Positions 12,033 to 22,261 of a DNA stretch of 64,000 nt are shown piece by piece; position 1 is the first letter of the stretch, and every line of letters begins with the position of its first letter. The notes under the pieces are model-generated. The model did no database searches. It was not told where the DNA came from and saw nothing but the letters and a program-made list of their open reading frames with translations. The DNA is from Oscarella lobularis (lineage: Eukaryota > Porifera > Homoscleromorpha > Homosclerophorida > Oscarellidae). Both the position numbers and the translations under genes were made by a program. Location: the NCBI RefSeq assembly GCF_947507565.1, contig NC_089176.1:2542001-2606000 (forward strand), written 5' to 3'.

Positions 12033-13181
12033 ATGCTGAAGCTGATACTTCTGCTGGTCTTTCCATTCATTGATACGGTATCAGCCATGATACAGATAAA
12101 GGATCCAGAGCTGCCGGAAGAGAGCAACGGACTTCCTTCCCTAGAAGCGAAAAGGCTCTCCGAACCGAGCTGGCTCAACTTGAATACGACACAAGTTCCG
12201 GCGATACCCTATCCCGGTCAAACGGTCACCGTCGTCACGTACGGCCTCGAGAACTACTATCATTCTCTAATGGCACCCCAATTCATCTGCCGTTATACGA
12301 GCAAGACCAATCCTACACTGAGTCTCGACTCCGACTACGCTTGTCTTCGACAACTCGAAGAGGCGCCTTGTCTCGTTATCGACTGCCCGCTCGAGAGCGT
12401 GTCGTCGTGGAACTTGAATGAACGAAGCGCCCTCGTTTCGGTTCACTTCCGAAAGAAAACCGAATTAAAATTTGTCGGAAGAGCCGGCGCCAACGAGCTG
12501 TCGTTCGTCAGCGAGTGGACGAGTTTCGAGTACGACACGATCGAAGCGATACTCGTCATATACGGCACCAGTCTGGATCTCGATCACGACCACACGGTAA
12601 AACTCGCACTAGACAACGGGGAAATATTCACCGCTCGCGCGCGACCTGAGTCCCTGAATAAAATCGTCTACAACATAAAGGACGACGTTGAGACTGTCGA
12701 CGAAGAACATCCAGCAAAAATAACGATCGAAACGACTCAAGGCGTCGTAGCCTACGGCGGCGACGAAGGCGGCGACACGGTCATCATCGAACCTCTTCTC
12801 CACGCGGCGTGCGAAAATCATAACGTCGTCAATCAACCGTGGAGAAAGGTATCGAACACGGTCATTTATCCGCGCCACTGCGATCGGAACAACGTCGGAA
12901 TACAAGCGTACGCGTGGAATCGCATCGATCCGAGTATCGGCGGTAAGTTGCCCCAATCGTGTCCCTATTATAACCGTTGCGGCACTTATTCGCCCGGTTG
13001 GTTGCGCGACGCGCTTCCCACCGAGAAAGGAATCGAGGTCGCCAATACGGTCTGTTTTCGTTGGGGCTGCAACTGTTGCGCCTATCAGACGTCCGTCAAG
13101 GTTGTCAATTGCGGCGAATTTTACGTCTATTATCTGCCGCCGCCTCCCCAATGCAATATGGCTTACTGTAGCAGTCATTGA
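12033..13181 (+). CDS. Secreted D10C-domain protein, subfamily A2, copy 1
   Basis: Intronless, 382 aa. Signal peptide MLKLILLLVFPFIDTVSAM, then a linker with LPEESNGLPSLEAKRLSEPS. The N-terminal module starts WLNLNTTQVP and contains QFICRYTSK and PCLVIDCPLESV. The D10C domain has NQPWRKVSN, GWLRDALPTEKG, CFRWGCNCC, VKVVNCGEFYVYYLPPPP and AYC. Unlike A1 proteins it has an extra cysteine in CFRWGCNCC, making eleven in the domain. It is the most divergent A2 member: it keeps SKTNP where the other A2 copies have SK(G/S)DR. Secreted; function unknown. Confidence 0.88.
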   Translation: MLKLILLLVFPFIDTVSAMIQIKDPELPEESNGLPSLEAKRLSEPSWLNLNTTQVPAIPYPGQTVTVVTYGLENYYHSLMAPQFICRYTSKTNPTLSLDSDYACLRQLEEAPCLVIDCPLESVSSWNLNERSALVSVHFRKKTELKFVGRAGANELSFVSEWTSFEYDTIEAILVIYGTSLDLDHDHTVKLALDNGEIFTARARPESLNKIVYNIKDDVETVDEEHPAKITIETTQGVVAYGGDEGGDTVIIEPLLHAACENHNVVNQPWRKVSNTVIYPRHCDRNNVGIQAYAWNRIDPSIGGKLPQSCPYYNRCGTYSPGWLRDALPTEKGIEVANTVCFRWGCNCCAYQTSVKVVNCGEFYVYYLPPPPQCNMAYCSSH

Positions 13182-14325
13182 GAAGGAGGTTCGCCGCTCA
13201 AGAAACTGACGTTCCTTACGTATGACTAACTGTACTTTAGCTAGCTTGTTTGTTTGTTTGCTTGCTGATAGAACCGCTACCACCATTAGAAATTGAATAG
13301 TCCTCGTGATGATGCTCTTAGCTATAGGAGGACTCGTTCTGACTATGCTGTGACGGTCATGGAATTTACATGAGGGCTAAGCTATTGTATGTATGTCTTC
13401 TTGTGGTTTCCTTATAGCTGGTTACAAAATGAAAGAGGTGTCTTTCTCCGTCTACTTTCGGCTAGGGGACTCCTAGGTGTAACCATGGTGTAATAAGGTC
13501 TTTCAAGTTGATATCTTCGTGTCTTTCCTTTCTCATCAATTCTAAGGATTTCAGTCGCTTTATGCAGTTGATGAGCTGAGACAGGGTCAAAGGATGTCCG
13601 AGTTTTGTCTTTTCCAACTGGACACGCTACCCGGAATTAAGAAAGAAAGCGCGTTCAGGGAATCTTCTCGACGTGATTCTTCGCTTCGGAAAAACGGAGT
13701 GGAACGAGAAAGGACTGATTGAGGCTCGCGGTGCGCCTCGTGAACCGCATTCCTTCGATACAGCAGAACAAACGGTTCTTCCATGTCGCCAACGCAATGA
13801 AAAGCATTGATACAGCTCCTCTAACCTTTTCGGTACGCGGTAAGCTCGGGTTGAAGATTGAGGCGACGGCCATGTTGATCTCGTATCCGGGGATGGCGCA
13901 TTCTTACGACCACGAGTGTATCTGCTTCCATCAACTCTTCCATCAGAGATTAAGTAGGAGAGGGATGCGTAACTCGCGCTATCACGTGACGTTTCTTGGT
14001 ACCCACCTACACTACCTACACTAGACTTAATCTCTGCTTCCATCATAGATATATGAGAGATATATATGAGAGATATCTATGGGATCATAGAGAATATGTG
14101 CTATGGCTAGCGTACTATGCCAAAAATACGTCATCAAGCGTGCGCTTTGTCTAATCAATATTTGTCATGTTGATCGTGTATTGTTCTAATAATAGGTCGT
14201 GTTTGCAGCACGTTTGCATCATGTTTGATGTCATGTTTGATGCTCACACCATATAGTCATGCAGAAAGTGCAGATGGTCATACGCACATCGCAGTTTGGT
14301 ACAGTGTGATCGTTTTTTAGTAAGA
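13182..14325. repeat. 3' flank module of the duplicated unit (copy 1)
   Basis: Downstream of the A2 gene. The segment 13721-13895 (GAGGCTCGCGGTGCGCCTCG to TATCCGGGGATGG) recurs after each A2 gene at about 20503-20648, 25242-25400, 35055-35232 and 44253-44445, and in part at 30946-31004. Open frames in it are not kept between copies, so I read it as non-coding. The rest shows no gene. Confidence 0.6.
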
Positions 14326-14830
14326 AAGAAAGACGTCGGAGACCTTTGCAGAATAAGCATTACTTCCAGCTGTACAAAGTATAGTTAGTATACAGTCTTG
14401 CAAGACCCTTCAAAGAGTTTGAGCGGTTCACCTTTTATCATAGGTATTTCCCACATCGGAGTTTGGTACAGTGTGATCGTTTAGCTAAGTAACGAAGAAA
14501 AACGGTTTGCGGGCATCCCTGAAAAAGACAATGCCAGCCATCGTGGCGGGTCCAACTTCCTTTTATGAATATACGATCACCACCTGCCAGACACACCGAA
14601 GGCCAAATCTCTTTCATTCATCGCACTGGCGGGTCCGGTCACGTCACCTCATAGCTTCCACCAACACACCTGCAGCTGCCAAGAATTGTCCCCTTGAATT
14701 ATTTGCATGAGTGTCTAAAGCATGCACTTCGCCGTCATAACTTCACTTCCTCCATCCGTCAGACCCTACATAAAAGAGGCTGCGGACAGCACTTACCACA
14801 GTCACCAACGCATTGTTGCAACTTGCAAGC
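14326..14830 (+). promoter_or_regulatory. A1-type promoter, inverted copy
   Basis: This stretch is the reverse complement, with small changes, of about 17902-18503, the promoter of the minus-strand A1 gene at 16738-17901. For example AGAATAAGCATTACTTCCAG at 14352-14371 matches the inverse of the block near 18460-18480. It contains CTACATAAAAGAGGCTGCGG upstream of the ATG at 14831, the A1 TATA region. Confidence 0.6.
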
Positions 14831-15979
14831 ATGATGCTGCCAGCCGCGCTCGTCTTTCTATTCGCTGCTCCAATATCAGCCATGGCCCCGGTACCGATAA
14901 CAACACCGCAGGAGGGCAAATACGAGCCACTGAGTCTAAAAGACTACACCGCGGAGCCGGGCTGGCTCAACTTGAACATGTCGCGAGTGCCGTCAATACC
15001 ATTTCCCAATGAAACAGTCTCCGTTGTCGTATTCTCTCTCGGTAAATATTATCATAAACTGATGAGACCCCAGTTTGTGTGTCGCTTCACGAGCAAGACG
15101 AATCCATCGCGGACGTTCGTCTCCGATTACGCTCGACTCCGACCAATCGCGAAGGGGGACCCGTGTTTCGACATCGACTGCCCGTTACAGAACGTCACGT
15201 CGTGGAAGATCAAAGAACGAACGGCCGTCGTTTCTGTTCTGTATCGATCGAAACTCGAACTGAAATTCATTGGGAAAGAAGGCGACAACATGCTGACGTT
15301 CATCGACGCGTGGACGAGTTTTGAATACGACACGAACGCGGGAACTATTCTCCTTCGCGGGGAAAGTCTCAATCCCGATCACGAGCACTCCGCCAAGTTC
15401 GTACTAGAGAATGGTAATGCATTCACTGTTCTAGCAAGGCCAACATCACTCAGTGAAATAACCTTTAACTTGACCGAAAACGTTGAGGATCTCAAAGAAA
15501 ATGTTTCTGCTCAGATAAAACTCTTTACGACACAAGGGTTGGTGCCGTACGACGGTGACGAAGGAGGTGACACGGTCATTCTCGAGTCGCCTGTCGTACA
15601 CGAGGCTTGCGATAACTATAATTTGGTTAACCAGCCGTGGAGAAAAGTATCAAATACCGTTCAATCTCAATACTACTGCGACAACAAGAACGTAGGAGTT
15701 TTAGCCAACGGATGGAATCGCTTTGATTCATCCATTGGCGGCCGACTGCCTCAATCGTGTCCACCAACATATCGTTGCAGTACCCTTGCGACCGGATGGC
15801 TGCGTGATCCTCCTCCCACCGAGAAAGGAATTGAAGTGGCAAACACGGTTTGCTACCACTGGAGCAGCAACTGCTGCAACTGGCAATCGGCAGTTAAAGT
15901 TGTCAATTGCGGCGAATTCTTCGTCTATCATCTGCCCGCGCCTCCTATCTGCGCTTTGGCCTATTGTGGTGATGCCTAA
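14831..15979 (+). CDS. Secreted D10C-domain protein, subfamily A1, mosaic copy
   Basis: Intronless, 382 aa. The start at 14831 gives MMLPAALVFLFAAPISAM. The protein looks chimeric. The front (EGKYEPLSL, FPNETVSVVVFSLGKYYHKLM) follows the 16738 and 21107 genes. The middle and end (GDNMLTFIDAWTSFEYDTNA, LENGNAFTVLARPTSLSEIT, then NLVNQPWRK) follow the 9912 and 8427 genes. All ten D10C cysteines are present (CYHWSSNCCNW, VKVVNCGEFFVYHLPAPP). Its 3' flank is an inverted copy of the flank of the 9912 gene. This fits recombination or gene conversion between inverted copies. Likely functional, because the frame is intact. Confidence 0.87.
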   Translation: MMLPAALVFLFAAPISAMAPVPITTPQEGKYEPLSLKDYTAEPGWLNLNMSRVPSIPFPNETVSVVVFSLGKYYHKLMRPQFVCRFTSKTNPSRTFVSDYARLRPIAKGDPCFDIDCPLQNVTSWKIKERTAVVSVLYRSKLELKFIGKEGDNMLTFIDAWTSFEYDTNAGTILLRGESLNPDHEHSAKFVLENGNAFTVLARPTSLSEITFNLTENVEDLKENVSAQIKLFTTQGLVPYDGDEGGDTVILESPVVHEACDNYNLVNQPWRKVSNTVQSQYYCDNKNVGVLANGWNRFDSSIGGRLPQSCPPTYRCSTLATGWLRDPPPTEKGIEVANTVCYHWSSNCCNWQSAVKVVNCGEFFVYHLPAPPICALAYCGDA

Positions 15980-16434
15980 AAGAAAGGCGCGCTCAACTTT
16001 GACTTACAACAGACTAGATTGATGTGGCTGCTGTTTAGTTTCTCTTTGGTTGCACGTGTTGCTTTAAAATTCCTCTTACTCAAAGTAAAAGATCTATAGC
16101 TGTTTAAATTTCACCTCAGCCAAGCACAGCCAATTTTTCCGACAGTGATACAACAGCTGTAGGGTCTATAAGCTAGCGGTACTGTTAGGCGAGAGCCACT
16201 TCTAAGGAAAGACAGAGACATCAAAATTGCTGAGCGCAAGAGATAGACATATCTATGCTTCCATATACAGATAGATGTTTACAGTATCCGCAGAAAAGAG
16301 AGCTCGCTCGACATTCATTAGATGTCCATGAATCGTAGTGTTATAATTCCTTTTCACCACTCCCTTTGCATGTGCCTAAAATGCGAAAATGGCAAACGGA
16401 CGCCAAAATTTGCAGCTGCTGGAGCTTATAAGTC
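15980..16434. other. 3' flank, inverted copy of the 9661-9909 region
   Basis: Positions 15983-16248 are the reverse complement of 9661-9909 with scattered changes: AAGTTGAGCGCGCC there, GGCGCGCTCAACTT here. The rest leads into a degraded A1 3' end. No gene is seen. Confidence 0.6.
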
Positions 16435-16556
16435 GTTTGCTATCACTGGGCCAACAACTGCTGCAACTGGCAATAGCCTACGGTTGTTAGTTGCGACGAA
16501 TTCTTAGTCTATTATCCACCCCCGCCTCCTGCCTGCAGTTTGGCCTATCGTGACTG
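16435..16556 (+). pseudogene. Relic of an A1 D10C C-terminus
   Basis: The reading runs CYHWANNCCNWQ, a stop, then remains of VVSCDEFLVYYPPPPPACS-LAYR. This matches the last ~40 codons of A1 genes, with an internal stop, a short deletion and loss of the penultimate cysteine. No upstream part of the gene is found. It is therefore a fragment, not a gene. Confidence 0.75.
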
Positions 16557-16737
16557 AGAATTGACAATCAACAAACGTCTCTGTCTTTCCTTATGTGTGG
16601 CTGGTTGCGCGTAGTCATACTGTAGTCTATTTGAACAGACATTCTAAAACAACACCACGTGCAACCAAAGAGAAACTAAAGAGCAGCTAGCCACATCAAT
16701 CTATAGTCTGTTGAAAGTCAAAGTTGAACGCCTTTCT

Positions 16738-17901
16738 TTAGGCATCGCCACAATAGGCGGAATTGCAGACCGGAACGCTGGGCAGATAATAGACGAGGAA
16801 CGGGCCGCAATTGATGACTTTCACCGTTGATGAATGGTAACAACAGTTGCTGCTCCTGTGCCAGCAAACTACGTTCGACACTTCAACTCCTTTCTTGGTA
16901 GGAGGAGCGTTGCGCAGCCATCCGGTATAAGAGGCACCACAACGCTGTATTGGTGGACACTCTTGAGGAAGTCGACCGCCGATGGACGGAGCGATGCGAT
17001 TCCACCCAGAACGGTGAACTCCTTGTGTGTCACTGTTGTCGCAGTGAAGAGGAGATTGGACTTGATTCGATACTTTTCTCCACGGCTGGTCAACCACACG
17101 ATGGGTTTTGCATGCCACGTGTTTGACAGGTGACTCAAGAACGACCGTGTCGCTCCCTTTATCGCCGTCGTAGGGCACTAGTCCTTGCGTTGTGAAAAGC
17201 GTTATCCGAGCAGAAACCTCTTCTTTCAGATTGTCGACGTGTTTGCTCAAGTTAAAGGTTATTTCGTCGAGTGATGCTGGCCTTGCTAGAACGGTGAATG
17301 TTTGGCCATTTTCGAGCGCAAACTTAGCCGAATGCTTGTGATCGGGATTGAGACTTTGCCCGCGAATGAGTATGGTTGCCTCGAGTGTATTATATTCAAA
17401 ACTCGTCCATGAGTCCAAAAATGTCAACGTGTCGTCGCCCTCTTTTCCAATGTATTTCAGTTCGAGTTTCGATCGATACAGAACGGAAACGACGGCCGTT
17501 CGTTCTTTGATCTTCCACGAAGCGACGCTCTGTAACGGACAGTCGATGACGAAACACGGGTCCCCCTTCGCGATTGGTCGGAGTCGAGCGTAATCGGAGA
17601 CGAACGTCTGCGATGGATTCGTCTTGCTCGTGAAGCGACACACAAACTGGGGACTCATCAGTTTATGATAATAGTTACTGAGAGAGAATACGGCAACGGA
17701 GACTGTTTGACCGGGATACGGTATTGACGGCACTCGCGATATGTTCAAGTTGAGCCAGCCCGGCTCCTCGGTGAAGCCTATTAGACTCAGTGGCTCGTAT
17801 TTGCCCTCCTGCGGCGGCGGCGACGGTGTTGTTATCGGTAACGGGGCCATGGCTGATATTGGAGCAGCGAATAGAAAGACGAGCGCGGCTGGCAGCATCA
17901 T
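16738..17901 (-). CDS. Secreted D10C-domain protein, subfamily A1, copy 3
   Basis: Intronless, 387 aa, the longest copy, owing to a longer linker (TTPSPPPQEGKYEPL). Start at 17901 (MMLPAALVFLFAAPISAM). The first part resembles the mosaic copy. The D10C half (HVACKTHRVVDQPWRK, SGWNRIAPSIGG, CWHRSSNCCYHSS, VKVINCGPFLVYYLPSVP) resembles the 31576 and 40561 genes. Ten cysteines are retained. It forms divergent pair 2 with the A2 gene at 19080 and a large tail-to-tail inverted repeat with the gene at 14831. Confidence 0.88.
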   Translation of the reverse strand: MMLPAALVFLFAAPISAMAPLPITTPSPPPQEGKYEPLSLIGFTEEPGWLNLNISRVPSIPYPGQTVSVAVFSLSNYYHKLMSPQFVCRFTSKTNPSQTFVSDYARLRPIAKGDPCFVIDCPLQSVASWKIKERTAVVSVLYRSKLELKYIGKEGDDTLTFLDSWTSFEYNTLEATILIRGQSLNPDHKHSAKFALENGQTFTVLARPASLDEITFNLSKHVDNLKEEVSARITLFTTQGLVPYDGDKGSDTVVLESPVKHVACKTHRVVDQPWRKVSNQVQSPLHCDNSDTQGVHRSGWNRIAPSIGGRLPQECPPIQRCGASYTGWLRNAPPTKKGVEVSNVVCWHRSSNCCYHSSTVKVINCGPFLVYYLPSVPVCNSAYCGDA

Positions 17902-19079
17902 GCTTGCAAGTTGCAACAATGCGTTGGTGACTGTGGTAAGTGCTGTCCGCAGCCTCTTTTATGTAGGATCTGACGGATGGAGGAAGTGAAGTCATAACGG
18001 CGCGAAGCGCATGCTTTAAACATTCAGGAGTGTCGCAAATAAATTCAAAGGGGAGTCGGACAATTTTTGGCAGCTGCAGGTGTGTTGGTGGAAGCTATGA
18101 GGTGACGTGACCGAACCCGCCAGTGCGATGAATGAAAGAGATTTGGCCTTCGGTGTGTCTGGCAGGTGGTGATCGTATATTCAAAAAAGGAAGTTGGACC
18201 CGCCACGATGGCTGGCATAGTCTTTTTCAGGGATGCCCGCAAACCGTTTTTCTTCGTTACTTAGACGATCACACTGTACCAAACTGCGATGTGGGAAATA
18301 CCTATGATAAAAGGTGAACCGCTCAAACTCTTCGAAGGGTCTTGCAAGACTGTATGTCAATTTCTCTACGCTATGCCTAGATGATTACGCTTTGTATCCG
18401 CACTGTCCTTCAGCCTAAAGCTCACATTACTAATGTATACCAACTATACTTTTAAAGCTGGAAGTAATGCTTATTCTGCAAAGGTCTCCGACGTTTTTCT
18501 TCATTACCTAAACCATCACACTGCACCTGGGGTGTTACACGATCAACGGCACTGGTAGTAACTGACCAAAGTTGAAACTCTTCGGAGGAACCGGCTTGTA
18601 AGACTATATGTCAAATTTCGCGCTATTTTTCTACGCCATAGAGAGCGAATATGATTGCGCTTTGTCTGCACATATGGCTATCCTTCAGCCTACATGGCGC
18701 GAGCATGCACATTACTAATGCATACTAACTATACTGTATATAGCATCCCCACTGCAAACGAATGAAGATTCTGATTTGTGGTCAGCGCTTCATCCCTAAG
18801 AACTGATTAATCGGGAAAAAATAATAACAATAATAATATTTATTACAGTCAAAAGTCGTTCAATCAAGCTGGAACCACCGCAGGGAGACAATTCGGGTAA
18901 AGCGAACAAATACAGCTGGAAGTAATGCTTATTCTGCAAAGGATCTAAAAACATCGACACAGGATACCAAAGAGGAACTGATGTCAGCTTCCTGGGGACA
19001 AGACTAATATATAAGAGACATCCACTGACAGGGCAACAGCCACTTCTCTTTTCACACAGTCAGGCAGAAGAACTCGACT
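17902..19079. promoter_or_regulatory. Bidirectional promoter region of pair 2
   Basis: 1178 bases. A1 side: TACATAAAAGAGG at about 17955-17967 (minus). A2 side: TATATAAG at 19008-19015, about 65 bases before the ATG. The block CTGGAAGTAATGCTTATTCT occurs twice (about 18459 and 18918), each followed by CTGCAAAGG. This indicates an internal tandem duplication of part of the promoter. No coding sequence is seen. Confidence 0.65.
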
Positions 19080-20195
19080 ATGCTGAAGCCGATACTTCTG
19101 CTCGTCTTTCCATTCATCCATACGGTATCAGCCATGACTCCTCCTCTCCTAGAAGCGGATAGTCTTTCCGAACCGAGCTGGCTCAACTTGAATACGACCC
19201 GAGTTCCAGCGATACCCCATCCCGGTCAAACGGTCACCGTCGTCACGTACGGCCTCGACAACTACTTTCATTCTCTAATGACTCCTCAATTCACCTGCCG
19301 CTTTACGAGTAAGAGCGATCGTGGGCTGATTGTCAACACCGACTACGCTCGTCTTCGAAAGCTCGAAGACGACGATCCTTGTCTCGTTATCGACTGCCCG
19401 CTCGAGAGCGTGGCGTCGTGGGAGTTCGATGAACGAACAGCCCTCGTTTCAGTTCTCTTCCGAAAGAAAACAGGATTAAAATTTGTCGGATTTAAAGGCG
19501 CGAACGAAATCTCGTTCATTAGCGAGTGGACGTGTTACGAATACGACACGATCAAAGCGATAATCGTCATATACGGCATCAGTCTGGATCCCGAATACGA
19601 CCACACGATAATACTCACACTAGACAACGGGCAAAAAATCACCGCTTGCGCGCGACCCAAGACCCTGACTAAAATCGTTTACAACCTAAAGGACGACATT
19701 CAAACTCTAGAAGAAGAACACATGGCAAGCATAAGAATTGAAACAACGCAAGGCATCATAGTCTACCGCGGCGACAAAGGCGACTCGGTCGTCCTCCAAC
19801 CTCTGCTCCACGCGGCATGCCACCCAGACAATCATAAGGTCGTCGATCAACCGTGGAGAAAGATATCGAACACGGCCACTTATCCGCGCTACTGCGATCA
19901 GAGAAGCGTAGGAATAAGAGCGCACGGGTGGAATCGCATTGATCCGAAAATCGGCGGCAATATGCCCCAATCGTGTCCGTCTTATAACCGTTGCGGCACG
20001 TATGGGCCCGGTTGGTTGCGCGACCCGCTTCCCACCGAGAAAGGAATGGAGATGGCCAATACGGTCTGTTTTCGTTGGAACTGCTACTGTTGCAACTACA
20101 AGACGCCGATCAAGGTCATCAATTGCGGCGAATTTTACGTCTATTGGCTGCCACCGCCTCCCAGATGCGATATGGCTTATTGCGGCAATCATTGA
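19080..20195 (+). CDS. Secreted D10C-domain protein, subfamily A2, copy 2
   Basis: Intronless, 371 aa. Signal peptide MLKPILLLVFPFIHTVSAM with a very short linker (TPPLLEADSLSEPS). The N-terminal module has WTCYEYDTIKAIIVIYG and KITACARPKTL, adding two cysteines absent from A1. The D10C domain begins HAACHPDNHKVVDQPWRK and ends VKVINCGEFYVYWLPPPP-like (IKVINCGEFYVYWLPPPP) and AYCGNH, with the extra cysteine in CFRWNCYCC. It is almost identical to the gene at 23809, so the two are a very recent duplicate pair. Confidence 0.88.
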   Translation: MLKPILLLVFPFIHTVSAMTPPLLEADSLSEPSWLNLNTTRVPAIPHPGQTVTVVTYGLDNYFHSLMTPQFTCRFTSKSDRGLIVNTDYARLRKLEDDDPCLVIDCPLESVASWEFDERTALVSVLFRKKTGLKFVGFKGANEISFISEWTCYEYDTIKAIIVIYGISLDPEYDHTIILTLDNGQKITACARPKTLTKIVYNLKDDIQTLEEEHMASIRIETTQGIIVYRGDKGDSVVLQPLLHAACHPDNHKVVDQPWRKISNTATYPRYCDQRSVGIRAHGWNRIDPKIGGNMPQSCPSYNRCGTYGPGWLRDPLPTEKGMEMANTVCFRWNCYCCNYKTPIKVINCGEFYVYWLPPPPRCDMAYCGNH

Positions 20196-21106
20196 GAAGG
20201 AGGTTCGCGCCGCTCAAGAAACTGAACGACTTAGTCTAGCTTGCTTGTTTGCTTGCCAATGTTACCATTAGAAATTGAATTAGTGCTCGTGATGATGATG
20301 CTCCTTTTGACTATGCTGTGACGGTCATGGTATTTACATGAGGGGTAAGTATGTCTTCTTGCATGTGGTTTTCTTATGGAGCTGGTCTCCGTATATTCTC
20401 GGCTATAGGGAACTCCTAACTCAGGTACTGCAAGGGTGATACCTTCCTTGCCTTTCCTTGCTCATCGATCTCAAGGATTTCAGTCGCTTTATGACTCGAG
20501 TGTGAGGCTCGCGGTGCGCCTCGTGAATCGCATTTCTTCGGTACAGCACATGTCAATGAAAAGCATCGACACGGCTCCTCTATCCTTTTTCGGGGCGCGG
20601 TTGAAGACTGAGGCGGCGACGGCCATGTTGATCTTGTATCCGGGGATGCATTCTCCTCTTATATCTAAGCCTTCCATCTATGTTTCCATATATAGATAGC
20701 AGTGTACAGTATCTACAGACAAGAGAGCTGCATTAGGTAGTGTTCAAATTCCTTTCCCTTTGCACGTGCCTAAAGGTAGGCGGGCACTGCCATTTGAGCT
20801 ACATGTATTGCGGCGATGCTTGAGGGTCGACATATAAAAAAACGTTCAGAATTATGTGCTATGCTTTTCTTCTTTTTCTGTTGGTCTCGTGCTGCTATCT
20901 CCTGTACTCATGCAGCAGTTTTGATATCTTTGTCTTTCCTTATGTGGCTCGTACGTTGCGCGTACAGTAGTCATAGTCTACTTGAACAGGTATATTGTGA
21001 GTAAGAGGGATTCTAAAACAACACCACGTGCAACCAAAGAGAAACTAAAGAGCAGCTAGCCACATCAATCTATAGTCTGTTGAAAGTCAAAGTTGAACGC
21101 CTTTCT
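20196..21106. repeat. 3' flank modules of the duplicated unit (copy 2)
   Basis: Holds the A2 3' module (20503-20648), an A1 3'-end relic (20785-20823) and then the A1 3' flank leading into the minus-strand gene (ACCACGTGCAACCAAAGAGA at about 21022). No gene is seen. Confidence 0.6.
20785..20823 (+). pseudogene. Very short A1 3'-end relic
   Basis: GCACTGCCATTTGAGCTACA then TGTATTGCGGCGATGCTTGA corresponds to the last codons of an A1 gene (SLSYCGDA and stop). The usual A1(+) 3' flank follows (CGTTCAGAATTATGTGCTAT). Nothing of the remaining gene is left. Confidence 0.6.
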
Positions 21107-22261
21107 TTAGGCATCGCCACAATAGGCGGAATTGCAGTACGAAACGCTGGGCAGATAATAGACTAAGAACCTGCCGCAATTGACGATTTTTACCGAACTT
21201 TTCCAATAGCAACAGTTGCTGCCCCAGTGGTAGCAAACTGTCTTCGCCACTTCAACTCCTTTCTGGGTAGGAGGAGCATCGCGCAGCCATCCGGTCGCAG
21301 CGGTACTACAACGCCATACTGGTGGACACTCTTGAGGAAGTCGACCGCCGATGGACGAATCGAAGCGATTCCACGCATTAAATTGAACTCCTAAGTCACG
21401 GTTGTCGCAGCGAATAGGAGACCGGACTGTATTCGATACTTTTCTCCACTGCTGGTCAACCACACGATACTTTTTGCATGCCTCGTGTCTGATAGATGAC
21501 TCAAGAACGACCGTGTCACCTCCTTTATCGCCGTCGTAAGGCACTAGTCCTTGCGTCGTGAAAAGCGTTATCTTAGCAGAAACCTTTCCGTCAAGATCTT
21601 CGGTGGGTTGGCTCAAATTAAAGGTTATTTCGTCGAGTGATGATGGCCTTGCTAGAGCGGTGAATGTGCTGCCATTTTCGAGCGCAAACTTAGCAGAATG
21701 CACGTGATCGGGATTGAGACTTTGACCGCGAATGAGTATGGTTGCCTCGGTTGTATTATATTCAAAACTCGTCCATAAGTCTGCAAATGTCACCGTGTCG
21801 TCGCCCTCTTTTCCAATGTATTTCAGTTCGAGTTTCGATCGATACAGAACGGAAACAACGGCCGTTCGCTCTTTGATCTTCCACGAAGCGACGCTCTCTA
21901 ACGGACAGTCGATGACGAAACACGGGTCCCCCTTCGCGATTGGTCGGAGTCGAGCGTAATCGGAGACGAACGTCTGCGATGGATTCGTCTTGCTCGTGAA
22001 GCGACACACAAACTGGGGACTCATCAGTTTATGATAATAGTCACCGAGAGAGAATACGACAACGGAGACTGTTTCATTGGGAAATGGTATTGACGGCACT
22101 CGCGACATGTTCAAGTTGAGCCAGCCGGGCTCCGCGGTGTAGCCTATTAGACTCAGTGGCTCGTATTTGCCCTCCGGCGGCGACGACGGTGTTGTCTGTT
22201 TCGGGCTCATGGCTGATATCGAAGCAGCGAATAGAAAGACGAGCGCGGCTGGCAGCATCAT
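21107..22261 (-). CDS. Secreted D10C-domain protein, subfamily A1, copy 4
   Basis: Intronless, 384 aa, start at 22261 (MMLPAALVFLFAASISAM). Linker TTPSSPPEGKYEPLSL. The N-terminal module has LNMSRVPSIPFPNETV and YNTTEATILIRGQSL. The D10C domain has HEACKKYRVVDQQWRKVSN, CSTAATGWLRDAPPT, CYHWGSNCCYWKSS, VKIVNCGRFLVYYLPSV and AYC. Forms divergent pair 3 with the A2 gene at 23809. Confidence 0.88.
   Translation of the reverse strand: MMLPAALVFLFAASISAMSPKQTTPSSPPEGKYEPLSLIGYTAEPGWLNLNMSRVPSIPFPNETVSVVVFSLGDYYHKLMSPQFVCRFTSKTNPSQTFVSDYARLRPIAKGDPCFVIDCPLESVASWKIKERTAVVSVLYRSKLELKYIGKEGDDTVTFADLWTSFEYNTTEATILIRGQSLNPDHVHSAKFALENGSTFTALARPSSLDEITFNLSQPTEDLDGKVSAKITLFTTQGLVPYDGDKGGDTVVLESSIRHEACKKYRVVDQQWRKVSNTVRSPIRCDNRDLGVQFNAWNRFDSSIGGRLPQECPPVWRCSTAATGWLRDAPPTQKGVEVAKTVCYHWGSNCCYWKSSVKIVNCGRFLVYYLPSVSYCNSAYCGDA

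Noticed and set aside
12609..13286. 225-codon minus-strand open frame
   Set aside because: Antisense shadow of the A2 gene at 12033; the matching frame is only partly open in the other A2 genes and lacks domain signs.
13655..13873. Possible small gene in the repeated 3' module (MAVASIFNPSLPRTEK on the minus strand)
   Set aside because: The frame is disrupted differently in the copies at 20.5, 25.3, 35.1 and 44.3 kb.
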